A stretch of DNA of 64,000 bases, taken from positions 62,001 through 126,000 of the forward strand of contig NZ_VMBP01000003.1 of NCBI RefSeq assembly GCF_007559435.1, read 5' to 3'. The notes below the pieces were generated by a model. That model saw only the letters and a program-made list of their open reading frames with translations, had not been told where the DNA came from and searched no databases. Shown piece by piece: positions 1 to 8,464 of the stretch. Source of the stretch: Ancylobacter moscoviensis (lineage in GTDB: Bacteria > Pseudomonadota > Alphaproteobacteria > Rhizobiales > Xanthobacteraceae). Both the position numbers and the translations under genes were made by a program. Each line of letters opens with the position of its first letter. Position 1 is the first letter of the stretch.

Positions 1-352
1 CCGCGCGCAGCGACAGCATCACCGGGCCGAAGGTGATGAACTCCACCGAGGCCCAGGCATCGGAAACGGCGGCGAAGCGCGCCTTCAGCCCGGCCACGCC
101 CTCGGCGGAAGGAGTCTTGCAGAAAGCCTCCCACGCCTCCTGCTGGGCCTTCGCGCCGGCAAGCAGCGTGTCGTAGCGCGGCAGCAGCCAGCTCTCGACC
201 ACGTCGGGCGCCGAGATCGCGGCGGCATGGGCGCGGCTGACGAAGATGTTGCCGATGAGCGCGGTGGCGGCCGCGATGGCGGGCACGCCCTGCGCCGCCT
301 GCCCGATCTGGCTCGCCAGCGCCAGCGCCACGGCGAAGGGGGAGCGGTTCAT
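1..352 (-). CDS. Imelysin family protein (second copy), 3' part beyond window
   Basis: N-terminal 117 residues of an exported protein; the rest lies off the left edge. The start is the ATG at 352, 13 nt after the DHOR stop. A weak signal-like hydrophobic stretch (AVALALASQIG and AAQGVPAIAATALIG) is followed by a helical segment with VVESWLLPRYDTLL and SVEFITFGPV, which resembles the N-terminal half of imelysin (peptidase M75/EfeO-type) domains that bind iron in the periplasm. The GxHxxE signature would lie in the missing part. It is the last visible gene of the operon imelysin - multicopper oxidase - di-heme protein - imelysin, and pairing of two imelysins around a DHOR protein is a known arrangement. 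The family call is inferred from sequence feel plus context. Confidence 0.7.
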   Translation of the reverse strand, partial: MNRSPFAVALALASQIGQAAQGVPAIAAATALIGNIFVSRAHAAAISAPDVVESWLLPRYDTLLAGAKAQQEAWEAFCKTPSAEGVAGLKARFAAVSDAWASVEFITFGPVMLSLRA

Positions 353-365
353 GGTCGGCCTCGCT

Positions 366-1637
366 CTAGAGGGAAGAGACATAATCGATCAGCGTCCGGC
401 GCTCCCTCGCGTCCAGCGCCTCGAAACGGGTGCGGGCGCCCGCCGCCTCGCCGTCGTGCCAGCCCACGGCTTCGGCGACGGTCGCGGCGCGGCCATCGTG
501 CAGCAGGCCGACACCGCGCGCCAGCGCGCCGGAGATGCCGGCCAGCGGCGCGGTGCGCCATTCGCCGGCCGCCGCGCCCGGCACGCCGGAGGTGTCGGCC
601 AGTCCCGCGCCCATGTCGTGCAGCAGCACGTCTGTGTGGAGCGACACGCTGCCGCCGCCGCGCGTGGGCAGCGAGGGACGGTGGCAGGCGGTGCAGCCCG
701 TGGCGGCGAAGAGCTTCGCACCGCGCGCCTCGGCAACCGCCCCGCGCGCATCCGCCTCCGATGCCGGCAGCTTGAGGCCGCGCAGATAGGCGACGATGCG
801 GTCGACGATAGCGGCGGAGATTTCCGGCTCGCCCTCCGCGTCGCGCCCGTGCGGCGCGCTGCGGCAGGCGGTTTGCGCCTCCGTGCAGTCGCCCCACGGC
901 TCGGGCCGCAGCGGCGTCGACAGGCCGAGATCGAGCGCGAAGGCTTCCGAGGTCTGGCCCGCCAACGTCGGGTGGCTCGCCTTCCAGCCGAAGCGGCCGA
1001 CGACGGAGCCGCCCTCGGGCGGCTCGAACCGCCGCGCGCGGCCGCGCACCCCGTCGCCGTCGCGATCGTCCGGGTCCTCGAGGGCGAGAATGGCCGCGTC
1101 GTCCACCAGCTCCAGCTTGCCGCGCCCGCGCAGGTCCGGCGCGGCGCGCAGGGAGACATGCGTCGCCGGATCGAGCGGGCCGTAGCCGGGCACCTCGATG
1201 CGCGGCACGCGGCGGCCCTTCTCCACCGAGACGGCGAAGGTGCCCTCGGCCGGAACGCCCGGCAGCGTCATGGTCTCCAGCCGGTGGCCATAGACGGGAT
1301 CGCCCTGGCCATCGGCGCGGAACAGCGACAGCACCAGGCCGAGCCCGTCCGGCCGCCCGGCCCCGTCGAGCGCCGTGGCGCCGTGCCGCGCGCCGCCGGG
1401 ATGGCAGGCGGAGCAGGAGCGCGCGTCGAAGAGCGGGCCGAGGCCGTCATTGGCGCGGGTGGAGCTCGGCGCCGGCACCCAGGGCCGCTCGAACAGCGCC
1501 TTGCCGATGGCGGCGTCGAGACGACTGTCCTCGGCAAGGGCGGGCGCCGGGAGAAGCGCCAGACCGAGCAGGACGGCACGCAGCGACCGGACGCCCGAGG
1601 AGGGCGCCGGGCGCCGGGCATGGTGGCGGCGGCCCAT
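366..1637 (-). CDS. Di-heme oxidoreductase (DHOR/DUF1111) family c-type cytochrome
   Basis: 423-residue periplasmic protein. Its ATG at 1637 overlaps the TGA of the multicopper oxidase gene (TGATG), so translation is probably coupled. A signal peptide (hydrophobic VRSLRAVLLGLALLPAPALA) ends near residue 35. Two c-type heme sites are visible, CSACH at residues 75-79 and CTACH at 315-319, both in the CxxCH form. The C-terminal region (LADTSGVPGAAAGEWRTAPLAGIS followed by LLHDGRA) matches the 'thiol oxidoreductase' DHOR proteins that accompany imelysins. The family is related to MauG/bacterial di-heme peroxidases, but its substrate is unknown. I infer an electron-transfer role in periplasmic metal handling with its neighbours. 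Confidence 0.85.
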   Translation of the reverse strand: MGRRHHARRPAPSSGVRSLRAVLLGLALLPAPALAEDSRLDAAIGKALFERPWVPAPSSTRANDGLGPLFDARSCSACHPGGARHGATALDGAGRPDGLGLVLSLFRADGQGDPVYGHRLETMTLPGVPAEGTFAVSVEKGRRVPRIEVPGYGPLDPATHVSLRAAPDLRGRGKLELVDDAAILALEDPDDRDGDGVRGRARRFEPPEGGSVVGRFGWKASHPTLAGQTSEAFALDLGLSTPLRPEPWGDCTEAQTACRSAPHGRDAEGEPEISAAIVDRIVAYLRGLKLPASEADARGAVAEARGAKLFAATGCTACHRPSLPTRGGGSVSLHTDVLLHDMGAGLADTSGVPGAAAGEWRTAPLAGISGALARGVGLLHDGRAATVAEAVGWHDGEAAGARTRFEALDARERRTLIDYVSSL

Positions 1638-3100
1638 CACACGATCCGGAAATAGCCCATCATCCCGGTCTCCATATGCTCCAGGATGTGGCAATGGAAC
1701 ACCCAGTCGCCCGGCGCGGCGACGAAGGCGACCGTCACCGCCTCGCCGGGCTGCACCAGCACCGTATCGGCGAAATGGCGCGGCAGGCGGTCGAGGCTCG
1801 ACGACAGCACCTCGAAGGCGTGGCCGTGCAGGTGCACGGGATGGGGGAAGCGCGTCTCGTTCTTGATCTCGACGGCATAGGAGCGGCCCGTCGTCATGCG
1901 CGCCAGCGGCGGCGGCACGTTGCGGCGACTGCCGGTCGGCCAGGATTCGGAATCGATGCCCCAATAGGTGGTCGAGCCGACGCACAGGCTGTCGAGCAGC
2001 GCCTTGGCCAGCGGGTCGTCGGGCGGCAGGGCGATGTCCTTCACCGCCGCGTCGGTCGCCTGCTGGAGGGTGAAGGACAAGCGCTCCGCCTTCTTCATGT
2101 CCGGGCGCGGCAGTTCGGGCTTCGGCAGCGCGAGTGGCCCCTTCCGTGGCCGGGCAACCTTGCCCTCGGCGGCGATGGTGGCGAAGTGGTAGATGTCGGC
2201 AGCGCGGTAGTCGCCGACCTGCACCGGGCTGCCGTCGCGTGGCATGCGCAGATGCACATCGATGCGCTGCGCCGGCCCCATGCGCCAGACGCCGTCCGGC
2301 AGGTCGTCGAGCCGCACGGGCTTGAGCGCATGGCCGTCCACCGCGATGAGCCACGCCTCGCCGCCCTCGACGCCGATATCCATGATGCGGGTGGAATCGA
2401 CGTTGAGGATGCGCAGCCGCACATCCCCGCCCGCCGGCGCCGTCAGGTTCAGCGAGGCGGCGCCGTTGACGGTGCGCGTGGCGCCGAAGGTGCCGGCCTT
2501 GGAGGCGCCGTCGGGCTCGGAGAGCTCGAGGAAGCCGCCATCGTCGGCGAGCCGCCAGTCCTTGAGCGTCAGCACGTACTCGGCGTCGAATGCCGGATCG
2601 CGCGGATCCTCGACAATGAGCACGCCCACCAGCCCCCGCCCCGCCTGGCCGGTCTCGTCGCAATGGGGATGGAAGAAGAAGGTGCCGGGATCGTCCAGCG
2701 GCAGCAGGTGCACGAAGCTTCCGCCCGGCTGCACCAGCGGCTGGGTCAGGGTCGGCACGCCGTCATATTCGTTCGGCATGCGGATGCCGTGGAAATGCAG
2801 CGTCGAGCCTTCGTGCATCCCGTTCAGGAAGGTCGCCTGAAGCCGGGTGCCGCGCGGCAGGCGCAAGGTGCGGAACGGCTCCCCGTCATAGGCGAGGATG
2901 CGGGTCGCCGGCCTGTCGGGCCCGAGCAGCTTCAGCTCGGACTCGCCGGCCTTCAGCGCCACCGTCCGCGTCGGCGCGAAGGGCGCGGGAACCCGCGCCT
3001 GTCCGGTCCGCGTCGGCGCGAGCCACGCCGATGCCCCGAGGACCGCGCCCGCGCCGAGAAAGGCGCGGCGCGAGAGACCCGCGCCGCTCTTCTTCATCAT
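1637..3100 (-). CDS. Tat-exported multicopper oxidase (ferroxidase/laccase-like)
   Basis: 487 residues. The N-terminus has a twin-arginine signal (SRRAFLGAG followed by a hydrophobic stretch), so export is folded and probably copper-loaded. All four copper-binding motifs are present in order: HFHG, the FFHPHCDETG region (HxH), HPVHLHGHAF, and the C-terminal HCHILEHMETGMM, which holds the type 1 copper Cys, two His and an axial Met. That is a complete three-domain oxidase with trinuclear centre. The gene starts 4 nt after the imelysin stop and overlaps the DHOR start. Known relatives oxidise Cu(I), Fe(II) or phenols. Between imelysins, a ferroxidase role in iron uptake is plausible, but copper tolerance is an alternative. 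Confidence 0.9.
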   Translation of the reverse strand: MMKKSGAGLSRRAFLGAGAVLGASAWLAPTRTGQARVPAPFAPTRTVALKAGESELKLLGPDRPATRILAYDGEPFRTLRLPRGTRLQATFLNGMHEGSTLHFHGIRMPNEYDGVPTLTQPLVQPGGSFVHLLPLDDPGTFFFHPHCDETGQAGRGLVGVLIVEDPRDPAFDAEYVLTLKDWRLADDGGFLELSEPDGASKAGTFGATRTVNGAASLNLTAPAGGDVRLRILNVDSTRIMDIGVEGGEAWLIAVDGHALKPVRLDDLPDGVWRMGPAQRIDVHLRMPRDGSPVQVGDYRAADIYHFATIAAEGKVARPRKGPLALPKPELPRPDMKKAERLSFTLQQATDAAVKDIALPPDDPLAKALLDSLCVGSTTYWGIDSESWPTGSRRNVPPPLARMTTGRSYAVEIKNETRFPHPVHLHGHAFEVLSSSLDRLPRHFADTVLVQPGEAVTVAFVAAPGDWVFHCHILEHMETGMMGYFRIV

Positions 3101-3104
3101 GGCC

Positions 3105-4394
3105 TCACTGACCGACCTTGGACGGATCGTCCAGGCTGTCCGAGCCCTCGACCTTGATCTTGAGCTTCAGCGCGCCGACCACGCCCTCGATGGCGCGGGT
3201 CTGGGCGACGAGCGCGTCGACACCCTTCTGCACAAGCGCGTTGCCCTCGGCATTGCCCTCGCCGATCATCTGGTCGTAGGCCTGCTTGCCGCTGTCGGCC
3301 TCGTCCTTGATCGCCTTGAGGGCGGCCAGCGCGACGGCGACCTTGACGTCGGCTTCCTCGGCAGCCTTCGGCGCGACGGCGGCCGCATAGGCGGCGACCG
3401 ACGGCCCCTCGACCACCGAGCCATCCACGCGGGTGTACTTGCCGCGATAGATCGAGGCGATGCCCAACTCGTCATAATAGTGCGAGTTGTGGGTGTTGTC
3501 GGAGAAGCAGTCGTGCTCCTCCTCGGGATCGTGGAGGATGAGGCCGAGCTTCATGCGCTCGCCCGCCAACTCGCCATAGGAGAGCGAGCCGAGGCCGGTG
3601 AGGATGGTGCCGAGAGCGGCCTTGTCCTTCTGCTTCGCCACGGCAGCGCGGGCCTTGCCCTTGGCGCCCCACGCCTTGGTCATGTCCTCGAGATCGGACA
3701 CGAGCAGATCGGTGGCGGCCTTCAGATAGGCGGCGCGGCGGTCGCAATTGCCGTTGGTGCAGTTCGTGGTCGAGTAGTCGGTGGCCGGGCGCTTGCCGGC
3801 ACCGGCGCCCGTGCCGTTGAGGTCCTGGCCCCACAGCAGGAACTCGATGGCGTGGTAGCCGATGGCGACGTTCGACTCGACGCCGCCCGCCTCCTGAAGG
3901 CTGTCCAGCAGCTTCGGCGTGATCTTCGAGGCGTCGATGGTCTTCTTGCCGACGCGGATCTTGGTGTTGGCGATCACGTTGGCGGTGTAGAGCGGGTTCT
4001 CGTCCGAGGAGTCGCCGTAGCTCTTGTCGACATAGTCGATCAGCCCCTCGTCGAGCGGCCAGGCGTTCACGCGGCCTTCCCAGTCATCGACGATGGCGTT
4101 GCCGAAGCGGTAGCCCTCGGACTGCTGGTAGGGCACGCGGGCGGCCTTCCAGGCGGCCTTGGCCTTGTCGAGATTGGCCTCGGTCGGGTCGGCGACGAAG
4201 GCATTGACCGCCGCCTGCAGATCCTTGGCGGTCTTCAGGCTGTCGGCATACATCGCCTCGGCGATGTTGGCGTAGGTGACGACGATGTCGCGCACCTTCG
4301 GGGCGTTGTCGGCCGCAGCCGGGCCGGCCGCAACGATGGCACCCAGCGCGACGGCCGCGAGAAGCGGCGCGGCGAACAGTGATCTGGCTCGCAT
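3105..4394 (-). CDS. Imelysin family periplasmic protein (first copy)
   Basis: 429 residues with a clear signal peptide (hydrophobic to residue 28, cleavage near AAA-DN). The imelysin GxHxxE signature is present as GYHAIE at residues 179-184, followed by FLLWGQDLNG. Imelysins (M75) are EfeO-like periplasmic iron-binding proteins and have no demonstrated protease activity in this role. The start at 4394 is supported by a strong Shine-Dalgarno (GGGAGGAGA, 8 nt spacing). It is the promoter-proximal gene of the four-gene operon. About 90 nt upstream is a sequence with a perfect TTCTAAA half of the Irr box, which would fit iron control, but the other half is poor. Confidence 0.9.
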   Translation of the reverse strand: MRARSLFAAPLLAAVALGAIVAAGPAAADNAPKVRDIVVTYANIAEAMYADSLKTAKDLQAAVNAFVADPTEANLDKAKAAWKAARVPYQQSEGYRFGNAIVDDWEGRVNAWPLDEGLIDYVDKSYGDSSDENPLYTANVIANTKIRVGKKTIDASKITPKLLDSLQEAGGVESNVAIGYHAIEFLLWGQDLNGTGAGAGKRPATDYSTTNCTNGNCDRRAAYLKAATDLLVSDLEDMTKAWGAKGKARAAVAKQKDKAALGTILTGLGSLSYGELAGERMKLGLILHDPEEEHDCFSDNTHNSHYYDELGIASIYRGKYTRVDGSVVEGPSVAAYAAAVAPKAAEEADVKVAVALAALKAIKDEADSGKQAYDQMIGEGNAEGNALVQKGVDALVAQTRAIEGVVGALKLKIKVEGSDSLDDPSKVGQ

Positions 4395-4475
4395 GGAATG
4401 TCTCCTCCCGCCGGCGTCGCGGCGTCATAGCGGGAGACTCCTACGCCACCGCCCCAAGAAGTCGCAAGTGTTCGG

Positions 4476-4500
4476 ACTTACTTTAGAACGCTTTCATACT
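4476..4500 (-). promoter_or_regulatory. Possible imperfect Irr/ICE-like half-site upstream of the imelysin operon
   Basis: On the minus strand the sequence TATGAAAGCGTTCTAAA contains one perfect half (TTCTAAA) of the alphaproteobacterial iron-response element whose consensus is close to TTTAGAA-N3-TTCTAAA. The left half matches at only about four of seven positions. The location, about 90-105 nt before the imelysin start, is suitable for an operator. The call is weak on sequence and rests mainly on the iron-related genes downstream. Confidence 0.3.
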
Positions 4501-4569
4501 GCGATGACACGGAACACAAGCGCGGAAGACATGTAAATCCGCAGCAATACTTGCCTCGCCGCCTCCCGC

Positions 4570-4857
4570 TTATGACGCAGGGTCAAGAAGCGGCTGCAGC
4601 GCTTCGGCCAGTTCGTCGTCGGTCACGGTCGACAGCGGTTTCATGAGTTTGGCCGCCTCGGTGCGCCGGCCCGGCCGCATGACCAGCACGACCGTCTCGG
4701 CCCCGCCGCAGGCGGGATCGCCGCACGCGATCTCACTGATCGAGATGGTGGTTTCCTCGCCCACGCCCAGCAGCACGCGCGCCTTGGTCGCAAGCTCGCG
4801 CGCCGCATCCGGTGCGGCCTCGCCGGCCGATCCCCGGCGGAAGAACAGACGTGCCAT
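4570..4857 (-). CDS. Small conserved hypothetical protein with CxxPxC motif
   Basis: 95 residues, no signal peptide or membrane segment. The central motif ISEIACGDPACGGAETVVLV followed by a basic stretch and KPLSTVTDDELAEAL recalls a family of small alphaproteobacterial proteins of unknown function with a conserved C-x3-P-x-C-x-x-x-E-T core. The two cysteines could bind metal or be redox active; that is inference. It lies upstream of and on the same strand as the imelysin operon, but with a 175-nt gap, so it may be a separate unit. Codon use is like that of its neighbours. Confidence 0.65.
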   Translation of the reverse strand: MARLFFRRGSAGEAAPDAARELATKARVLLGVGEETTISISEIACGDPACGGAETVVLVMRPGRRTEAAKLMKPLSTVTDDELAEALQPLLDPAS

Positions 4858-5165
4858 GCCTACCTCTCGCGTCCCGTCGCGTCGCGCCCCTCACCGCAGG
4901 GAGTTAAGCGCCCCGCGCGGACGGCGCAAGCCGCGGACGCGAGCACCGTCGCCGGCAAAGTAAAACACAGATCCAATAGTTTAGAACTATAATAATATCG
5001 GAAGATAATCGTTGTACATGACGAAAAGCGCGCGTATTTATCCTCGCAACGCCGACGATGAACCGCGAATACCACTCGCGACCATCGAACTTACCGGCAA
5101 ATCCTTCGCGAGACCCTTATCCCGGCAGGTCTCGTGAACCGCGCGGGACGACGGCACGCGCTCCC
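4858..5165. other. 308-nt gap: AT-rich stretch with 15-bp palindrome
   Basis: No convincing gene. Positions 4960-5045 are strikingly AT-rich for this genome and probably hold the promoter of the small gene that starts at 4857 on the minus strand. Within it ATAGTT-TAG-AACTAT at 4976-4990 is a perfect inverted repeat with 6-bp arms. It includes TTTAGAAC, the same octamer that occurs upstream of the imelysin operon. I see no terminator with a T-run after the flavoprotein gene. Confidence 0.5.
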
Positions 5166-6467
5166 TCAGCTGTCGTCCCGCGCCATTTCCCTCTCATCCC
5201 CGGCCGCCCACGGACCGGCCCACGCCTCCGGCGCGGGGCGGTTCAGCCATTGCAGCGCGCCACAGGCTGCCGCGAAGCCGGTGGCGAAGCTCGCCTGCAG
5301 GAGATAGCCGCCGGTCGGCGCCTCCCAATCCAGCATCTCGCCGGCGGCGAAGACGCCGGGACGGGCGCGCAGCATCAGACGCTCGTCGAGGGCGGCGCGC
5401 GCGATGCCCCCGGCCGACGATATCGCCCGCTCCAGCGGCGCCATGGCGGTCGCCACCAGCGGAACGGCCTTGACCCGCCGCGCCAGCGCCTCCGGTTCTG
5501 CCGGCAGCGGGAAGGCCGCCTCGCGCAGGAGACCCGCCGCAGCGGGGGACAGGCCCGCCGCCTTGCGCAGCCAGTTCGCCAGCGTCTCGCCCTTGCGGGC
5601 GCGCGCCAGCCGGGCCGCGAGGGCATCGAGGCCGAGGTCCGGCCGCAGGTCGATCTCGAAGGCGACCTGCCCCTCGCGGGCGATGGCTTCCCGCAGCCGG
5701 GCGGACTGGGCATAGACCACGCCGCCCTCCAGCCCGGCGGCATCGATCATCGCCTCGCCGCGCACGCTCACCCCCTCGACCGCGAGCGCGATGCGCTTCA
5801 GCGGCTCGCCGGCGAAGCGGGTGCGGAACGCTTCCGACCAGCCGATGCGCACGCCGCTGTTTGCGGCACGCAGCGGCGCGACGGCGATGCCCTGCTCCTC
5901 GAGGATCGCGACCCAGCCGCCGTCGCTGCCGAGGCGCGGCCAGCTCGCGCCGCCCAGCGCGAGGATGGCGACGTCGCAGGAGACCTCGCCTTCGCCCTCC
6001 GGGGTTTCGAAGCGCAGCGCTCCCCCGGCGCCCCAGCCGAGCCAGCGGTGCCGGCTCGCCAGCCGCACGCCGAGCCCCTCCAGCTGGCCGAGCCAGGCGC
6101 GCAGCAGAGGCGACGCCTTGAAGCTCCTGGGGAAGACGCGGCCGCTCGACCCGACGAAGGTCGCCTCGCCGAGCCCTTCGGCAAAGGCGCGCAGCCGGCC
6201 GGGTGGGAAAGCGTCGATCATCGGCGCCAGCCACTCCGCCGCCGCGCCGTAGCGGGCGAGGAACGGCGCGCGCGGCTCGGAGTGGGTGAGGTTCAGCCCG
6301 CCGCGCCCGGCGATGAGGAATTTTCGCGCCGGCGAGGCCATGCGCTCATAGACCGTCACCCGGCAGCCGGCCCGCGCCAGCGTCTCGGCGGCGATCAGAC
6401 CCGCCGGGCCGGCGCCGATGACGGCCACCGAGGGAATCCGCGAGTCGCTGTCGTGGCTTGGACTCAC
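5166..6467 (-). CDS. BaiN/RdsA-like NAD(P)/FAD-dependent oxidoreductase (HI0933 family)
   Basis: 433 residues. The N-terminal Rossmann fold has VAVIGAGPAGLIAAETLARAG at residues 14-34 and the family hallmark ARKFLIAGRGGLNLTHSE. The C-terminal part contains GGIARAALDERLMLRARPGVFAAGEMLDWEAPTGG, the second FAD-contacting region typical of the HI0933/TIGR03862 group. These are cytosolic flavoproteins; some members are steroid or bile-acid reductases, but for most the substrate is unknown. The gene stands alone on the minus strand downstream of recJ, with a 176-nt gap that is rich in GANTC sites. Three more GANTC sites fall in its first codons. Confidence 0.85.
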   Translation of the reverse strand: MSPSHDSDSRIPSVAVIGAGPAGLIAAETLARAGCRVTVYERMASPARKFLIAGRGGLNLTHSEPRAPFLARYGAAAEWLAPMIDAFPPGRLRAFAEGLGEATFVGSSGRVFPRSFKASPLLRAWLGQLEGLGVRLASRHRWLGWGAGGALRFETPEGEGEVSCDVAILALGGASWPRLGSDGGWVAILEEQGIAVAPLRAANSGVRIGWSEAFRTRFAGEPLKRIALAVEGVSVRGEAMIDAAGLEGGVVYAQSARLREAIAREGQVAFEIDLRPDLGLDALAARLARARKGETLANWLRKAAGLSPAAAGLLREAAFPLPAEPEALARRVKAVPLVATAMAPLERAISSAGGIARAALDERLMLRARPGVFAAGEMLDWEAPTGGYLLQASFATGFAAACGALQWLNRPAPEAWAGPWAAGDEREMARDDS

Positions 6468-6623
6468 CGGCTGAGCTTTCGATTCAGGGTTAACGCGGTC
6501 TTAATTCCGCAGTGCCGCCAGCCGCTTGGGCCGGGGAACGCGGTGGGCGATTCCGCTGGTGGAAGAGGTTCCGCGACGGCTTCAAACACCGATTCAACAG
6601 TCTGACGAATTGATTCCGGAATC
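6434..6623. other. Cluster of eight GANTC (CcrM-type) sites
   Basis: GANTC occurs at 6434, 6442, 6461, 6481, 6549, 6591, 6612 and 6619. By chance fewer than one would be expected in 190 bp. GANTC is the target of the cell-cycle methylase CcrM in alphaproteobacteria, and clusters sit in some cell-cycle promoters and origins. The cluster spans the recJ 3' flank and the start of the flavoprotein gene. The sites are seen directly; any regulatory role is inference. Confidence 0.6.
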
Positions 6624-6643
6624 TGACACAACGCCATGTATTC

Positions 6644-8464
6644 TCACGGCATTTCCGTTGAGGCGAGGTCGCTGACGCGCAGGCTCACCTGCGTGCGCCC
6701 CTGCCAGGTGTCGAGATCGAGCGTGCCGGCGACATGGACCTGCTGGCCGCGCGCCGCCATCAGCGCCTGACCGAGCGGGGCGTTGGCCGCGCGGAAGGCA
6801 ACGCCGGAGATGACCGCCCCGTCCGAGCCGCGCAGGCGCACCCGCACCTGATCGGCATTGCCCGCCTCGGCATAGATGACACGATGGGCGGGGAAGGCGA
6901 AGACGGGCTGCGGATTGCCGGCGCCGTAGGGCCCCGCCCGCTCCATGAGGTCGACCAGATCCGGCGTCGCGCCGGCCGCCGAGAGGGCGCCGTCGATCAT
7001 CGTCTCGTCCACCGCCCGCGCCTCCTCGACGGAGACGGTCAGCGCCTCCTCCAGATAGGCGCGCAGGTCCCCGAGCCGGTCGCGCGCCACGGTGAGGCCC
7101 GCCGCCATGGCGTGGCCGCCGCCCTTCACCAGAAGGCCGAGCTCGACCGCCCCGCGAACCGCCCGGCCGACATCGACGCCGGGGATGGAACGGGCCGAGC
7201 CGGCGCCGGTCTCGCCGGTGAAGGCGATGGCGAAGGCCGGGCGGCCGAACTTCTCCTTCAGCCGCGCGGCGACGAGGCCGACCACGCCGGGATGCCAGCC
7301 CTGCCCGCTGGAGAGGATCACCGCCCCCTCGCCCGCCAGACCGAGGGCAGCCTCGGCTTCGGCTTCCGCCTCGGCGACGATGGCCCGCTCGACCTGCTGG
7401 CGCTCGGTGTTCAGCCGGTCGAGCTCGGCGGCGATCGCCTGCGCCTCGATGGGATCGCGGGTGAGCAGCAGCCGGGTGCCCAGACCCGCGTCGCCGATGC
7501 GCCCGCCGGCATTGATGCGCGGGCCGAGCAGGAAGCCGAGGTGCCATGCCTTGGGGGGGCCGGAGAGGCGCGCAGCGTCCATCAGCGCCGTGAGGCCGGG
7601 GCGCTCGCGCTTCCTCAGCTGGAGAAGGCCCTTGGTCACATAGGCGCGGTTGAGGCCGAGCAGCGGCACGACGTCGGCCACCGTGCCGAGCGCCACGAGG
7701 TCGAGGCTGGCGAGCAGGTCCGGCTCGGGCCGCTCCGCGTTCCACCAGCCGCGCCGGCGCAGTTCCCGCACCAGCCCGACCGCCACCACGAAGACGAGGC
7801 CGACGGCGCACAGGTGCCCGAGGCCGGAGAGGTCGTCCACGCGGTTGGGGTTCACCAGCGCCTCGACCGCGGGCAGCGTCTCGCCCGCCTGATGATGGTC
7901 GATCACCACGACGTCGAGGCCGATCTCGCGGGCGCGGGCGAAGGGCTCGAAGCTCATCGTGCCGCAGTCGACGGTGACGAGCAGGCTCGCGCCGCGCGCG
8001 GCCAGCGCCTCGATGGCGGGAATGTTCGGCCCGTAGCCCTCGAAGATGCGGTCGGGAATGTGGAAGGCAGGATCGAGCCCGCCGGCACGCAGCACCTCGA
8101 CCAGCAGGGCGGTCGAGGTGGCGCCGTCCACGTCGTAGTCGCCGAACACCGCGACGGATTCGCCCTTCACCACCGCGTCGGCCAGCCGGGCGACGCAGGC
8201 GCCCATATCGGTGAGCGTGTCGGGATCGGGCAGCAGGCGGCGCACGGTCGGGTCGAGCCACGCCTCGACCTCGTCGATGCCGACGCCGCGCCCGGCGAGC
8301 ACGCGGGCGAGGATCTCCGGCACGCCGTGACGCTGCACCATGGCGAGGGTGGCCTGCGCGGCGCGCGCGTCGAGCCGCTCGCGCCAGAAGCGGCCCGTGA
8401 CCGAGCGGGAGACGCCGAGGAACGGCCGGGGCGCCGGCGCGGCGGTGGGAAGGACGAGACTCAT
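6644..8464 (-). CDS. recJ: Single-stranded-DNA-specific 5'-3' exonuclease RecJ
   Basis: 606 residues from the ATG at 8464; an in-frame GTG at 8482 would add six residues and has no better ribosome site. The DHH-phosphoesterase core is complete: FGDYDVDGATS near residues 108-117, VTVDCGT near 163-169, and DHH at 189-191, the metal-binding residues that give the superfamily its name. The later region contains RINAGGRIGDAGLG and GGHAMAAGLTV (DHHA1 domain). RecJ degrades single strands in RecFOR recombination, mismatch repair and base-excision repair in the cytoplasm. The gene is divergent from the phytase-like gene. Confidence 0.96.
   Translation of the reverse strand: MSLVLPTAAPAPRPFLGVSRSVTGRFWRERLDARAAQATLAMVQRHGVPEILARVLAGRGVGIDEVEAWLDPTVRRLLPDPDTLTDMGACVARLADAVVKGESVAVFGDYDVDGATSTALLVEVLRAGGLDPAFHIPDRIFEGYGPNIPAIEALAARGASLLVTVDCGTMSFEPFARAREIGLDVVVIDHHQAGETLPAVEALVNPNRVDDLSGLGHLCAVGLVFVVAVGLVRELRRRGWWNAERPEPDLLASLDLVALGTVADVVPLLGLNRAYVTKGLLQLRKRERPGLTALMDAARLSGPPKAWHLGFLLGPRINAGGRIGDAGLGTRLLLTRDPIEAQAIAAELDRLNTERQQVERAIVAEAEAEAEAALGLAGEGAVILSSGQGWHPGVVGLVAARLKEKFGRPAFAIAFTGETGAGSARSIPGVDVGRAVRGAVELGLLVKGGGHAMAAGLTVARDRLGDLRAYLEEALTVSVEEARAVDETMIDGALSAAGATPDLVDLMERAGPYGAGNPQPVFAFPAHRVIYAEAGNADQVRVRLRGSDGAVISGVAFRAANAPLGQALMAARGQQVHVAGTLDLDTWQGRTQVSLRVSDLASTEMP

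Noticed and set aside
366-2663. 765-residue frame suggesting a fused multicopper oxidase/di-heme protein
   Set aside because: The N-terminal 342 residues are a frame-shifted shadow of the multicopper oxidase; the true di-heme start is the ATG at 1637.
4860-5075. 71-residue minus-strand frame before the flavoprotein gene
   Set aside because: It lies in an AT-rich promoter-like segment, has no ribosome site and an unnatural composition.
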